14,793 bases of DNA from F1-60-MAGs149 sp044369995 (GCA_044369995.1 JBILWG010000029.1:1-14793); one strand, 5' to 3'; counted from the first letter of the stretch, positions 1 to 7,426 are shown. Translations and numbers: made by a program. Notes: generated by a model not told the origin, from the letters alone.

Positions 1-1142
1 AACGTGACGCTGGTGGTATCGACGAACGAGGCGGTGCAGGTGGCGCCGCAGCTGATCCCGCTGGGGCTGGAGGAGATCGAGCCCGTGCCGGTGCCGCTGG
101 TGCTGGTGGTGAGGGTCCAGGTGGGGACCGTGGCGAAGGTCGCGGTGACGGATCGGGCCTGCGTCATGGAGACGGTGCAGGTGCCGGTGCCGGTGCAGGC
201 GCCGCTCCAGCCGGTGAAGGCCGATCCGCTGCTGGCCGTGGCGGTCAACGTGACGCTGGTGGTATCGACGAATGAGGCGGTGCAGGTGGCGCCGCAGGTG
301 ATGCCGCTGGGACTCGACGAGATCGAGCCCGAACCGGTCCCGGCCGCGGCGGTCGTCAGCGTCCAGGTGACGCTGCTAGCGAAGGTGGCGGTGACCGTGC
401 GGGCCTGGGTCATGGGGACGGTGCAGGTGCCCGTGCCGGTGCACGCGCCGGACCAGCCGGTGAAGAGGCTCGTGCTGTCGGCGATCGGCGTGAGGGTGAC
501 GGTCGCGCCGTCGGGAAGAGAGCGGCTGCAGGTCGAGAAGCAGGTGAAGCCCGACGGGTTGGACGAGGCGATCGACCCGCCGCCGGTGCCGGTCGTGGCG
601 AGCGAGAGCGTCTGCGACGGGCCGAACTCCGCCGTGACGCTTCGTGCCTGGCTCATCGTGACGACGCAGGCGCCGACCCCCGTGCAGGCACCGCTCCACC
701 CGATGAAGGCGCCGGACGTCGCGGTGGGGACGAGCTGCAGCGTTTCCGTCGAGGCGAACGATGCGGTGCAGCCGGCGCCGGAGCCAGGGCACGTCGCGCC
801 GGTCGGAACGGTCGTGATCGTCCCCGTCCCGGTGCCCGTCGTGGCGAGCGTGAGCGTATTCGTGGTCGCGCCGCTCGCCGTCGCGGTGCCGACGGACACG
901 GACTTCGCGGCGTCCATGGTCAACGTGCACGACGTCGCAGTACCGGAGCAGTCACCGCCCCAGCTCGAGAACTGGTAGCCGAGACCCGTGGTCGTATTCA
1001 CCACGAGTGTCACGACCGCCCCGGGCGTGAAGGAGGCGGAGCACGTCGTGCCGCAGGAGATGGGCAGGCCGTTGAAGGATCCCGAGCCGCCGACAGAGAC
1101 GGCGAGCGATCCGGCACTGCTGTTGTCGACCGTCAAGACGAA
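1..1142 (-). repeat. Coding repeats: ~80-residue CX3C/CX5C beta repeats (downstream gene)
   Basis: Four complete repeats and one truncated repeat have a period of about 240-250 bp. A typical unit runs LTTSTSGTGTGSISSSPSGI, CGATC, TASF, SVTLTA, GWSGACTGTGTC, then TVSMTQARSVTATF. Each carries a CX3C and a CX5C pair, expected to form disulfides outside the cell. The GWSG...V.F pattern resembles divergent InlB B-repeat / 'bacterial repeat' families. The copy at 1-45 and the copy at 247-291 are nearly identical, 246 bp apart. Confidence 0.7.
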
Positions 1143-4100
1143 GCGGGTGCTCGTGGGGGTGCCGATGGTGACCGGGGCAAATGAGCCGACGGCGGCCACG
1201 GCACCACCGTCCGGCAGGAGCGAGAACGCGTTCACGGCAACTCCCGAACGCAGACCGGGATCCCAGTCGGACACGCAGGTCGCGGCATTCCAACTGGAGA
1301 CACACGATCCGAGTCGAACGGCGAGCCCGCCGCTGCGATTGCCGAGATTGGCGTTCGCTACCGCGACGAAGCGCCCGCCGCCGTACGCGACTCCCGTCCA
1401 CGTGCTGGGCGTGCCGCTGCGTTGCGGCACCCACGTCGTGCCGTCGGCGCTGGTCAGCACGTTGACACCGCCTTGTCCCGAGCCGACGGCGACGTACTGC
1501 CCATCGCCGTAGGCGACCGAGTTGAAGGTCCCGGTAACGGCGAGGGGGGAGGCGGTCGTCCACGCGGTGCCGTTGGTGCTGGTCGAGGCGTAGCCACCGG
1601 CCGATTCGCTGGAGATCGCGACGAAGCGACCGTTGCCGTACGTAATCGATTTCCACGCCCTCTGCTCGATTGTGCCGGCCGTCCAGGCGATGCCGTCGGG
1701 GCTCGTCATGAGGCGCGTGGTGCCCGTGTTGGCGACGGCGACAAAGAGTCCGTTGGCGTAGGCCAAAGAGGTCCACGCGATGTCAGCCGCGGAGGTGCGG
1801 CTGGTCCACGTGATGCCGTCGGGGCTCGTCATGACGCGGTTACCCGTGCCGGTCTGGGCGACGGCGACGAACAGGCCGTTGCCGTAGGTGACGGAGGTCC
1901 ACTCGTTGTTGGCCGCGGAGGTGCGGCTGGTCCACGTGATGCCGTCGGGGCTCGTCATGACGCGGTTGCCCGTGCCGGTGTTGGCGACGGCGACGAAGAG
2001 GCCGTTGCCGTACGCCACGGAGACCCACGTGTTGTCGGCCGCGGATGTGCGCGAGGTCCAGGTGGCGCCGTCGGTGCTCGTCATGACGCGGTTGCCGGCG
2101 CCGGTGCTGGCGACGGCGACGAAGGTGCCTCCACCGAAGGCGATGGACCTCCAAAAGCCGAAGTCCGTCGCCGCACTGCGACCGGTCCAGCTCGCGCCGT
2201 CGGCACTCGTCATCACGCGCGGGCCCGTGCCGCCGTTCGTGCCGCGGATGTACTGGTTGACGCCGTAGAGGTACTGCCCGTCGGCGGAGATGTCGAGGAA
2301 TGCGGCCTCGCTGCCTTGGAGCGACAGCTGGCCGATCGATGGCGCCCATGCGCGCAGCGCCGGCGTGACGGTGCTTGCATCGGCGGCCGCGACCGCGGCC
2401 ATCTGCACCCGCGGCTGTCCCTGCACTGCGGAGAACTGGCCGGCCAGATACACGTTGGTGCCGTCGGTAGCGACGCCCCAGACACCAGCGTCGAGCCCGG
2501 CGTCCCAGGGACGGACGGTCGTCGTCGTCGGATCGTTCGCGAAGGCCGCGACGCCCACACGCGTATAGGGTGTGCCGTTGGCGACGAACCCCGAGAAGCC
2601 GCCTGATACGTACACGTTGTCTGCATCCAGCGCGAGGCGCGTTGCGACGGGTGTGCCACCGAACGCGGGCGCCCACGCCTGCAGAGCGCCGTTGGCGGTT
2701 GCGAAGGCCGCCGCGTAGCCGCGCGTTGTGCCGCCGCAGGAGCCCGCGTACCGATCTCCGACGCAGCTGAACAGGCCGGCTACGTAGATCGTTGTGCCGG
2801 CGGCGGTCACTGCGATGTCTCTGACGGTGTCGTCCGCGTTGCCCGAGGTGCTCGTGGAGAGGCCGGAGATGGAGAGCCCCGTTGCCGCGCCGCTCGAGAG
2901 ATCCAGGCCTGCGAGCTGAATGCGCTGCTGGCCGCCGGCGATGTTGAACAACCCGCCGAGGTACAGCGTGGAGCCATTCAGCTCCATGGTCGTCGGGCGG
3001 GCGTCGACGCCGGGGTTCCAGGCGCGGAGCGCCCCGGCCGCGTCGTACGAGACGACGCCCGCGCGCTTGGTGCCGCCCGTGGTGGTGAAGCTGCCGCCGA
3101 GATAGGTCGTCGTGGAGCCCGGCAGGATGGTGTTCACGCAGTTCGCGCTCGGGTTCGGATCCCACGCCGCCACCGCGGCGGTGGTGGTCGAGATCCGCGC
3201 CGCGCCGCGCCGGATCGTCGTGCCGATGCCCGTGAAGCAGCCGCCAACCAGGAGGGTGCTGCCGTCGAGCGAGAGGGTCATGACGGGGTTACTCGACAGG
3301 GAAGTCGGAGTATTCGCCGTCAGCAGCACGTCTCGGCTCATCTGGAGCGTCCCCGGCGACCAGGCGTCGATGCAGGTGTCGCGTGTCGCGGTGAGCGCCC
3401 AGTTCGCGGACATGCAGGCGCTGCTCGTGGACAGCGCCGCAAGGCGCGAGCGGGGGTACGACGTGGAGTAGACGCCCGTGAAGTTGCCGCCGATGTAGAG
3501 CTTGCTGTTCATCGCGTCGAACGCCAATGCCGTCACGCCAGCGCCGTCGGTTGCGTTGACCACGTTCGGTGCCCACGTCGAGTTGACACCGCCCGCAGTG
3601 TTGACCGCCACAATGCCCTTGTAGGGCCAGCTGTTCGCCGTCGCGGCGGTGAAGTCGCCACCGACGTACACGATGCCGGCGGCCGCGTCGAGGGCAAGTG
3701 CGCGCACGGTGCCGTTGATGTTCGGATTCAACGTCAGCAGCGCACCTGTGGTCGCGTCGAGGGCGGCGAACCGATTACGCGTCGTCGCGGAACCGCCGAC
3801 TGGCGTGATCGAGGTGAATGCGCCGCCGACGTAGAGCGTCGAGCCGTTGTTGATCATCGACCAGACGGCGCCACTAGGCGCGCCCATCGCGATGGGATTC
3901 CAGCTCTGCAGCGCGCCCGTCGTGGTGTCGAACGCTGCGAGGTTCGTGCGCGTCGTCGAGGAGACGCCGCTGCTGAGCGCGTTCGAGAACGCACCACCGA
4001 CGTAGAGCGTCGAGCCGATCCGCACCATGGTGTAGGCGACGGGCGAGGTGCCGGCCAGCTGCGCCGTCCAGCTCGTGTCGATGTCGCCGTTGGCGAGGAT

Positions 4101-4523
4101 GTGCGCCACCCCCACCTGCGCGACTTCGCCGGCGCCCGTGCAGCCGCTGGTCGTATCGCTGTTGACGCAGGTGAACGACCCGCCGATGAACCAGCCACCC
4201 GACCCATCGCTGACGGACGCGTTCACGCTGGAGGTGGAGCCGCCGCTGACGGCGGGAAACGATGTGTCTGGCGCTCCCGTTGTCGTATCGACCACCGCGC
4301 TCTGCCTCGTCTGCTGCGCATCCACGGCGGTGAAGTCGCCGCCGTAGAAGCGATTGCCGCTGCCATCCACGGCGCTCGAGTAGACCGTGCCGTTGAGGCC
4401 CGACAGCACCGTCACGTTGGACGCCGCTCCGGCCGCCGGCACACTGACGAAAGCGCCGAGCAGCGCGGCGAGCACGACGAGTCGGCGGGGCATGGCGACG
4501 AAACCTGAACGCAGGCGGGGCAT
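1..4523 (-). CDS. Giant secreted repeat protein with two propeller-like regions and Cys-rich repeats (3' end beyond window)
   Basis: I read this frame codon by codon from the ATG at 4523 to base 3 and found no stop, so at least 1,507 codons are open and the C-terminus lies outside the window. Residues 1-33 form a signal peptide (MPRRLVVLAALLGAFVSV, then PAAGA). Residues about 28-745 carry twelve YVGGxF-like units (e.g. LYVGGAFTSI), resembling the DUF5122/delta-60 beta-propeller families. Residues about 750-1062 hold seven to eight 42-residue blades with an Asp-box-like MTSPDGITWT. From about 1128 onward are Cys-containing repeats of about 80 residues, four complete and one cut. It is most likely a cell-surface or secreted protein; no enzyme motif is visible. 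The start at 4523 is preferred over the in-frame ATG at 4493 because the promoter module puts a -10 box 6 nt upstream; neither ATG has a ribosome binding site. It is a paralogue of the gene ending at 4584. Confidence 0.85.
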   Translation of the reverse strand, partial: MPRLRSGFVAMPRRLVVLAALLGAFVSVPAAGAASNVTVLSGLNGTVYSSAVDGSGNRFYGGDFTAVDAQQTRQSAVVDTTTGAPDTSFPAVSGGSTSSVNASVSDGSGGWFIGGSFTCVNSDTTSGCTGAGEVAQVGVAHILANGDIDTSWTAQLAGTSPVAYTMVRIGSTLYVGGAFSNALSSGVSSTTRTNLAAFDTTTGALQSWNPIAMGAPSGAVWSMINNGSTLYVGGAFTSITPVGGSATTRNRFAALDATTGALLTLNPNINGTVRALALDAAAGIVYVGGDFTAATANSWPYKGIVAVNTAGGVNSTWAPNVVNATDGAGVTALAFDAMNSKLYIGGNFTGVYSTSYPRSRLAALSTSSACMSANWALTATRDTCIDAWSPGTLQMSRDVLLTANTPTSLSSNPVMTLSLDGSTLLVGGCFTGIGTTIRRGAARISTTTAAVAAWDPNPSANCVNTILPGSTTTYLGGSFTTTGGTKRAGVVSYDAAGALRAWNPGVDARPTTMELNGSTLYLGGLFNIAGGQQRIQLAGLDLSSGAATGLSISGLSTSTSGNADDTVRDIAVTAAGTTIYVAGLFSCVGDRYAGSCGGTTRGYAAAFATANGALQAWAPAFGGTPVATRLALDADNVYVSGGFSGFVANGTPYTRVGVAAFANDPTTTTVRPWDAGLDAGVWGVATDGTNVYLAGQFSAVQGQPRVQMAAVAAADASTVTPALRAWAPSIGQLSLQGSEAAFLDISADGQYLYGVNQYIRGTNGGTGPRVMTSADGASWTGRSAATDFGFWRSIAFGGGTFVAVASTGAGNRVMTSTDGATWTSRTSAADNTWVSVAYGNGLFVAVANTGTGNRVMTSPDGITWTSRTSAANNEWTSVTYGNGLFVAVAQTGTGNRVMTSPDGITWTSRTSAADIAWTSLAYANGLFVAVANTGTTRLMTSPDGIAWTAGTIEQRAWKSITYGNGRFVAISSESAGGYASTSTNGTAWTTASPLAVTGTFNSVAYGDGQYVAVGSGQGGVNVLTSADGTTWVPQRSGTPSTWTGVAYGGGRFVAVANANLGNRSGGLAVRLGSCVSSWNAATCVSDWDPGLRSGVAVNAFSLLPDGGAVAAVGSFAPVTIGTPTSTRFVLTVDNSSAGSLAVSVGGSGSFNGLPISCGTTCSASFTPGAVVTLVVNTTTGLGYQFSSWGGDCSGTATSCTLTMDAAKSVSVGTATASGATTNTLTLATTGTGTGTITTVPTGATCPGSGAGCTASFASTETLQLVPTATSGAFIGWSGACTGVGACVVTMSQARSVTAEFGPSQTLSLATTGTGGGSIASSNPSGFTCFSTCSRSLPDGATVTLTPIADSTSLFTGWSGACTGTGTCTVPMTQARTVTATFASSVTWTLTTAAAGTGSGSISSSPSGITCGATCTASFVDTTSVTLTATASSGSAFTGWSGACTGTGTCTVSMTQARSVTATFATVPTWTLTTSTSGTGTGSISSSPSGISCGATCTASFVDTTSVT
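1340..2270 (-). repeat. Coding repeats: 42-residue propeller blades with SPDGITWT
   Basis: Seven to eight tandem units of about 126 bp encode a blade of the form W.SVTYGNGLFVAVA, then GNRVMTSPDGITWTSRTS. The central copies are almost identical at DNA level: the unit beginning near 1793 and the one beginning near 1918 differ by only a few bases. The S-x-D-G-x-(T/S)-W core resembles an Asp-box or BNR-like turn, and the count fits one seven-blade propeller. The same blade type forms the N-terminal part of the neighbouring paralogue. Confidence 0.65.
2290..4440 (-). repeat. Coding repeats: N-terminal YVGGxF propeller-like units
   Basis: This part of the giant surface gene encodes about twelve units of 50-60 residues. 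Each has a core close to (L/V)Y(V/L/I)GGxF, often followed by R...LAAxDxxTGAL and SWNP or AWNP. The units include FYGGDFTAV, LYVGGAFSNA, VYVGGDFTAA, LYIGGNFTGV, LLVGGCFTGI, TYLGGSFTTT and VYLAGQFSAV. The pattern resembles DUF5122-type beta-propeller repeats. The paralogue at 4584-7223 lacks this region, so it was either gained here or lost there. Confidence 0.6.
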
Positions 4524-4583
4524 GGGCGCAGGGTATGGACGCCGTTCGAGCCGACAGCCGCGGTGTTCGGGTTCCACGCCGCG
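4524..4583 (-). promoter_or_regulatory. Leaderless-type promoter module of the giant surface gene
   Basis: The whole 60-bp gap between the upstream paralogue's stop and this ATG matches the 60 bp in front of that paralogue. On the minus strand it contains CGCGGCGT at 4583-4576, ACCCGAACA at 4572-4564, and CCATAC, whose TACCCT at 4535-4530 fits a TAnnnT -10 box ending exactly 6 nt before the ATG. There is no ribosome binding site, so a transcript beginning at the ATG is the simplest reading. No good -35 is visible; the ACCCGAACA block could be an activator site. Confidence 0.55.
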
Positions 4584-7223
4584 CTAGCCGGTCACGCCCG
4601 GCTGTGCGGTGATCCCGAACACCACGCGCCGGACACGGATCGTCTCGGCTTCGCCGCGATCGGGCGTGAAGGTCGTCACCAGACGCGCGACGAGGGAGCC
4701 GCGCTGGAGACGATCGCGGCCGACTGGCGTGAACGCGCAGCCGACGGCGACGGTGCTTGCGCGCGTCGTCCGCAGCGCGCTCGTGCAGATCACGGTCCCG
4801 TCGGCGGCCGTGCCGACCTGGCGCAGGACGCCGCGCTCGGGCGCACGAATGGGCTCCGTCGCGATCGCTGCCGCCGAGCGCGTCGCCGAGCGTGGCAGGG
4901 TCAGCGGGCGGGCGACCGTGGTGGTGACAGTGGCGTCGCCGGCTGCGGTCACGTACGTCGTCTCGACGCGTGCGCGCAGGGCTCCCGTGCGCAGACGTTC
5001 GCGCGTCGACGCGTCGAGGCGGCAGCGCAGGATCGTGGCCGTGCCGGCGCGGACGGGGCGGGCGGCGATTACGCACGCGGTGCGCATGGCGCGAGCAGGC
5101 CCGAGGATCACCGTCCGCTGCGCGAGCGTGCCGTCGGCCGTCGCGGCCGCGGTCGTCACGATCGCCGTCGCCACGGCAGTGCGTCCGCGCGACTGGGCAA
5201 CCCGTGTGCCGCTGATCGTCAGCGTGCCGGCCGCCACCGTCGGCGTCGCGGGTGGTGTGCTGGACGCCGCCGCGGGCGTGCTCGCCGGATCGGAGGGCCG
5301 TTCCGTGAATGTCGCGGTCGCGCTGCGGGCCTGGGTCATGACCACGGTGCAGGAGCCTATGCCGGTGCAGGCACCGCTCCAGCCGGTGAAGACGTCGGTG
5401 CCGGTTGGGGTGGCGGTGAGCGTCACCGAGGTGGCGTCGTTGAACGTGGCGGTGCACGTCGCGCCGCAGGTGATCCCGCTCGGACTTGACGAGACGGATC
5501 CGGCTCCGGTGCCTGAGGTCGCGACGGTCAGGGTCCAGACGGGGATGAACGTCGCGGTGACCGACCGCGCCTGTGTCATCGAGACGGTGCAGGTACCCGT
5601 GCCGGTGCAGGCGCCACTCCAGCCGGTGAAGACGTCGGTGCCGGTTGGGGTGGCGGTGAGCGTCACCGAGGTGGCGTCGTCGAACGTGGCCGTGCAGGTC
5701 GCGCCGCAGGTGATGCCACTGGGACTCGATGAGATTGAGCCCGAGCCGTTACCGGCAGCTGCGGCGGTGAGTGTCCAGACGGGGATAAACGCGGCGGTCA
5801 CGCTGCGGGCCTGCGTCATCGAGACGGTGCAGGTGCCGGTGCCGGTGCACGCACCGCTCCAACCGGAGAAGCGCGAGCCCGCCGTGGCGGTCGGGGTGAG
5901 GGTGACCGACGTGCCCGTGACGAAGTCGTAGGTGCATGTCGCGCCGCAGCTGATCCCCGCGGGACTCGACGCGATCGAGCCGGAGCCCGCGCCCGAGGTC
6001 GACGTCGTCAGCATGAACGTCGGCAGTCCGAAGGTCACCGTCACCGAGCGTGCCTCGTCCATCGTGACGGTGCACGTGCCCGTCCCCGTGCACGCGCCCG
6101 ACCACCCGGCGAAGGTGTTGCTGCCCGTTGGCGTCGCGGTGAGCGTGACGGACGGGGCGGGGCTCGCGTTGAAGGGGTACGACTTCGTGCACGTCAGGCC
6201 GCAGGAGATGCCGCTGGGCGACGACGTCACGGTGCCCGTGCCCGTGCCGTCCTTCGTGACCGTGAGCACCGGGTCGATCGGCGACGTCATCACGGAGCCG
6301 TTGCCGATGGCCGCGAACGTCCCCGGCCCCGCCGCCACTGCCCAGTTCTGCAGGGTCGAGGGGGTGGTGGCCAGGGTCCATGTCACGCCGTCGGGACTCG
6401 TCATCGCGCGGCTCGTGCCACTCGTGCCGACGGCGGCGAAGAGGCCATTGCCGTACGTGACGCCCCGCCACTCCTGAACCGGCGCCGACTGCGACGTCCA
6501 CGTGATGCCGTCGGCGCTCGTGGCAACCCGCACGGTGCCGCCTGAGGCCACTGCGACGTAGAGCCCTCCGTGGTACGTGACGCTCTCCCACGTGCTGACC
6601 GGTGCAGTACGTGCCGTCCACGTGATGCCGTCGGGGCTCGTCATCACGCAGTTGGCTGTGCAGTTCGACGAGACGGCGACGAACAGTCCGCCGCCCCAGG
6701 TGACATCCGCCCAGCCGTTTGCCGCAGCAGCCGTACGGGTCGTCCAGCTGACGCCGTCTTCGCTCGTCATCACACCGCTCGGCCAGCCGGCGGCGACGAA
6801 TCGTGTTCCGCTCCAGGCCACTCCGCCCCATTGCGATCCCGAGGCCGCGGTCGTCGTCCACGTCACCCCGTCCGTGCTCGACATGAAGGCGTTCGCGCCC
6901 GACGCGACGTAGTGCCCGTTGGCGTAGGTCACGTCGTACCAGTTGCCGCTCGGGGCGGCTGCTTGCGTCCACGTGATCGTGTCGGTGCTTGTCGTCACGG
7001 AGTTGATCCCGACGGCGATGTACGCGCCGTTCGCATACGCGATGCCGTCCATGCGGCTTCCACTGCCCGGGGTTCGCGACTGCCACTGCTCGCCCGGCGC
7101 CGGCGGGGCGGCGAGCGCCGACGCCGTGTTCGGAGCCAGCAGGCAGACGGCGATCAGCAGCGTGCGCAGGACGATGCCCACTGTCGGGCGCGGACTTCGG
7201 GGCGGGCGATGACGCAGAGGCAC
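4584..7223 (-). CDS. Secreted seven-blade propeller protein with four Cys-rich repeats
   Basis: An 879-residue secreted protein of unknown function. I place the start at GTG 7223, which is preceded by a -10-like TACGGT 6 nt upstream and followed by a fitting signal peptide (RTLLIAVCLLAPNTASALA, cleavage near residue 38). The longer in-frame ATG at 7352 would bury that signal behind more than 40 Arg/Pro-rich residues and would run through the divergent promoter region. Residues about 48-316 are seven blades with xSxDGxTWT cores. Residues 318-639 are four 80-residue repeats with CX3C and CX5C pairs. Residues 640-668 are a Ser/Thr/Pro/Ala linker, and 669-879 contain two similar Cys-pair modules. 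No LPXTG motif or C-terminal membrane helix is present, so it is probably released or non-covalently bound to the surface. It lies 60 bp upstream of its larger paralogue in the same orientation. Confidence 0.88.
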   Translation of the reverse strand: MPLRHRPPRSPRPTVGIVLRTLLIAVCLLAPNTASALAAPPAPGEQWQSRTPGSGSRMDGIAYANGAYIAVGINSVTTSTDTITWTQAAAPSGNWYDVTYANGHYVASGANAFMSSTDGVTWTTTAASGSQWGGVAWSGTRFVAAGWPSGVMTSEDGVSWTTRTAAAANGWADVTWGGGLFVAVSSNCTANCVMTSPDGITWTARTAPVSTWESVTYHGGLYVAVASGGTVRVATSADGITWTSQSAPVQEWRGVTYGNGLFAAVGTSGTSRAMTSPDGVTWTLATTPSTLQNWAVAAGPGTFAAIGNGSVMTSPIDPVLTVTKDGTGTGTVTSSPSGISCGLTCTKSYPFNASPAPSVTLTATPTGSNTFAGWSGACTGTGTCTVTMDEARSVTVTFGLPTFMLTTSTSGAGSGSIASSPAGISCGATCTYDFVTGTSVTLTPTATAGSRFSGWSGACTGTGTCTVSMTQARSVTAAFIPVWTLTAAAAGNGSGSISSSPSGITCGATCTATFDDATSVTLTATPTGTDVFTGWSGACTGTGTCTVSMTQARSVTATFIPVWTLTVATSGTGAGSVSSSPSGITCGATCTATFNDATSVTLTATPTGTDVFTGWSGACTGIGSCTVVMTQARSATATFTERPSDPASTPAAASSTPPATPTVAAGTLTISGTRVAQSRGRTAVATAIVTTAAATADGTLAQRTVILGPARAMRTACVIAARPVRAGTATILRCRLDASTRERLRTGALRARVETTYVTAAGDATVTTTVARPLTLPRSATRSAAAIATEPIRAPERGVLRQVGTAADGTVICTSALRTTRASTVAVGCAFTPVGRDRLQRGSLVARLVTTFTPDRGEAETIRVRRVVFGITAQPGVTG
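4617..5075 (-). repeat. Two similar Cys-pair modules at the C-terminus of the upstream surface protein
   Basis: Residues about 717-773 (nt 5075-4905) and 813-869 (nt 4787-4617) align by eye. Each has a Cys, a second Cys 16-17 residues later, then RERLRTGALRARVETTY or RDRLQRGSLVARLVTTF, then a G-A-T segment ending in basic residues. Both look beta-rich. I do not recognise the family, and a role in surface attachment is only a guess. Confidence 0.5.
5307..6272 (-). repeat. Coding repeats: four ~80-residue CX3C/CX5C beta repeats (upstream gene)
   Basis: Four tandem repeats follow the propeller; the last three are spaced by exactly 80 residues (240 bp). Each has SSPSGI(T/S)CGATC, then TSVTLTATPTGTDVFTGWSG and ACTGTGTCTVSMTQARSVTA, with four conserved cysteines. 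Repeats 3 and 4 are nearly identical in protein. A 64-bp stretch at 5377-5440 is identical to 5617-5680, a sign of recent duplication or gene conversion. Confidence 0.75.
6276..7082 (-). repeat. Coding repeats: seven propeller blades (upstream gene)
   Basis: Seven units of 36-42 residues follow the signal peptide. They share a pattern of W..VTY.NG.FVAVG, a short loop, then MTSPDGITWT, for example STSTDTITWT, MSSTDGVTWT, MTSEDGVSWT, MTSPDGITWT and ATSADGITWT. The last unit is degenerate (SVMTSPIDP) and leads directly into the first Cys repeat. Seven blades is a common closed-propeller number. These blades are more divergent from one another than those in the downstream paralogue. Confidence 0.65.
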
Positions 7224-7283
7224 GTGATGACCGTATGGGCGCGGCGTCGGCGTACCGGCGGCATGTTCGGGTAGTACGCCGCG
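7224..7283 (-). promoter_or_regulatory. Leaderless-type promoter module of the 879-aa surface gene
   Basis: This is the second copy of the 60-bp module. On the minus strand it has CGCGGCGT at 7283-7276, ACCCGAACA at 7272-7264, and CCATAC containing TACGGT at 7235-7230, exactly 6 nt before GTG 7223. All blocks have the same spacing as in the copy at 4583-4524, although the bases between them have diverged. The agreement supports both start-codon choices. The module abuts the divergent peptidoglycan-hydrolase promoter, so the two could influence each other. Confidence 0.55.
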
Positions 7284-7327
7284 TCGTCGTTGCCAACCTG
7301 TGATGCGACCGCGCACCGAACCGGTGA

Positions 7328-7333
7328 TAGGTT
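7328..7333 (+). promoter_or_regulatory. Probable -10 box of the NlpC/P60 gene
   Basis: TAGGTT, preceded by TGA, matches the TAnnnT form seen at other starts in this window. Transcription would begin near 7340, giving an untranslated leader of about 87 nt before the TTG start at 7427. No convincing -35 hexamer is visible. Nearby CCGAAC at 7316-7321 resembles the core of the block in the divergent promoter, but at a different spacing. Confidence 0.35.
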
Positions 7334-7354
7334 GGGCGCAACCCGGAATCACCG

Positions 7355-7393
7355 TCCTCTCACCTGAGGAGCGTCGGCCGCGCAGGACTGCGC
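7355..7393 (+). other. Two small hairpins in the leader of the NlpC/P60 gene
   Basis: Two perfect inverted repeats lie in the predicted leader. The first is TCCTC-tcacct-GAGGA (7355-7370). The second is GCGCA-ggac-TGCGC (7380-7384 with 7389-7393). Neither is followed by a U-run, so they are not standard terminators. I could not match them to a known riboswitch. They may stabilise the transcript or be chance structures in GC-rich DNA. Confidence 0.3.
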
Positions 7394-7426
7394 CGAGCCG
7401 CCGCGAACCCGCTGAGAGCCTCGCCG

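Noticed and set aside
1..1142. Regular ~246-bp repeats as a possible CRISPR or other non-coding array
   Set aside because: The repeats are in frame, encode conserved protein motifs, are far too long, and have no spacers.
1422..2606. 394-codon plus-strand open frame opposite the giant surface gene
   Set aside because: It lies antisense to the blade-encoding repeats. Its product is a low-complexity Gly/Arg/Asp pattern (GAVGARHDAV) that simply mirrors the repeats. Other long plus-strand frames at 4-978, 4563-5931 and 6570-7274 have the same origin.
3874..5457. 527-codon minus-strand open frame spanning the two surface genes
   Set aside because: It is His/Arg-rich, out of frame with both genes, crosses the promoter module at 4524-4583, and has no recognisable fold. 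It is a GC-driven shadow frame.
4587..7223. Sortase-anchored wall protein
   Set aside because: There is no LPXTG-like motif, hydrophobic helix or basic tail at the C-terminus, which ends ITAQPGVTG.
7224..7352. Longer start (ATG 7352) for the 879-residue surface protein
   Set aside because: It would add 43 Arg/Pro-rich residues before the signal peptide and would be translated through the conserved promoter module and towards the divergent promoter.
7340..7426. c-di-AMP (ydaO-type) riboswitch before the NlpC/P60 gene
   Set aside because: This class is common before actinobacterial wall hydrolases, but the leader here is only about 87 nt and I cannot find the conserved core or terminal segments.
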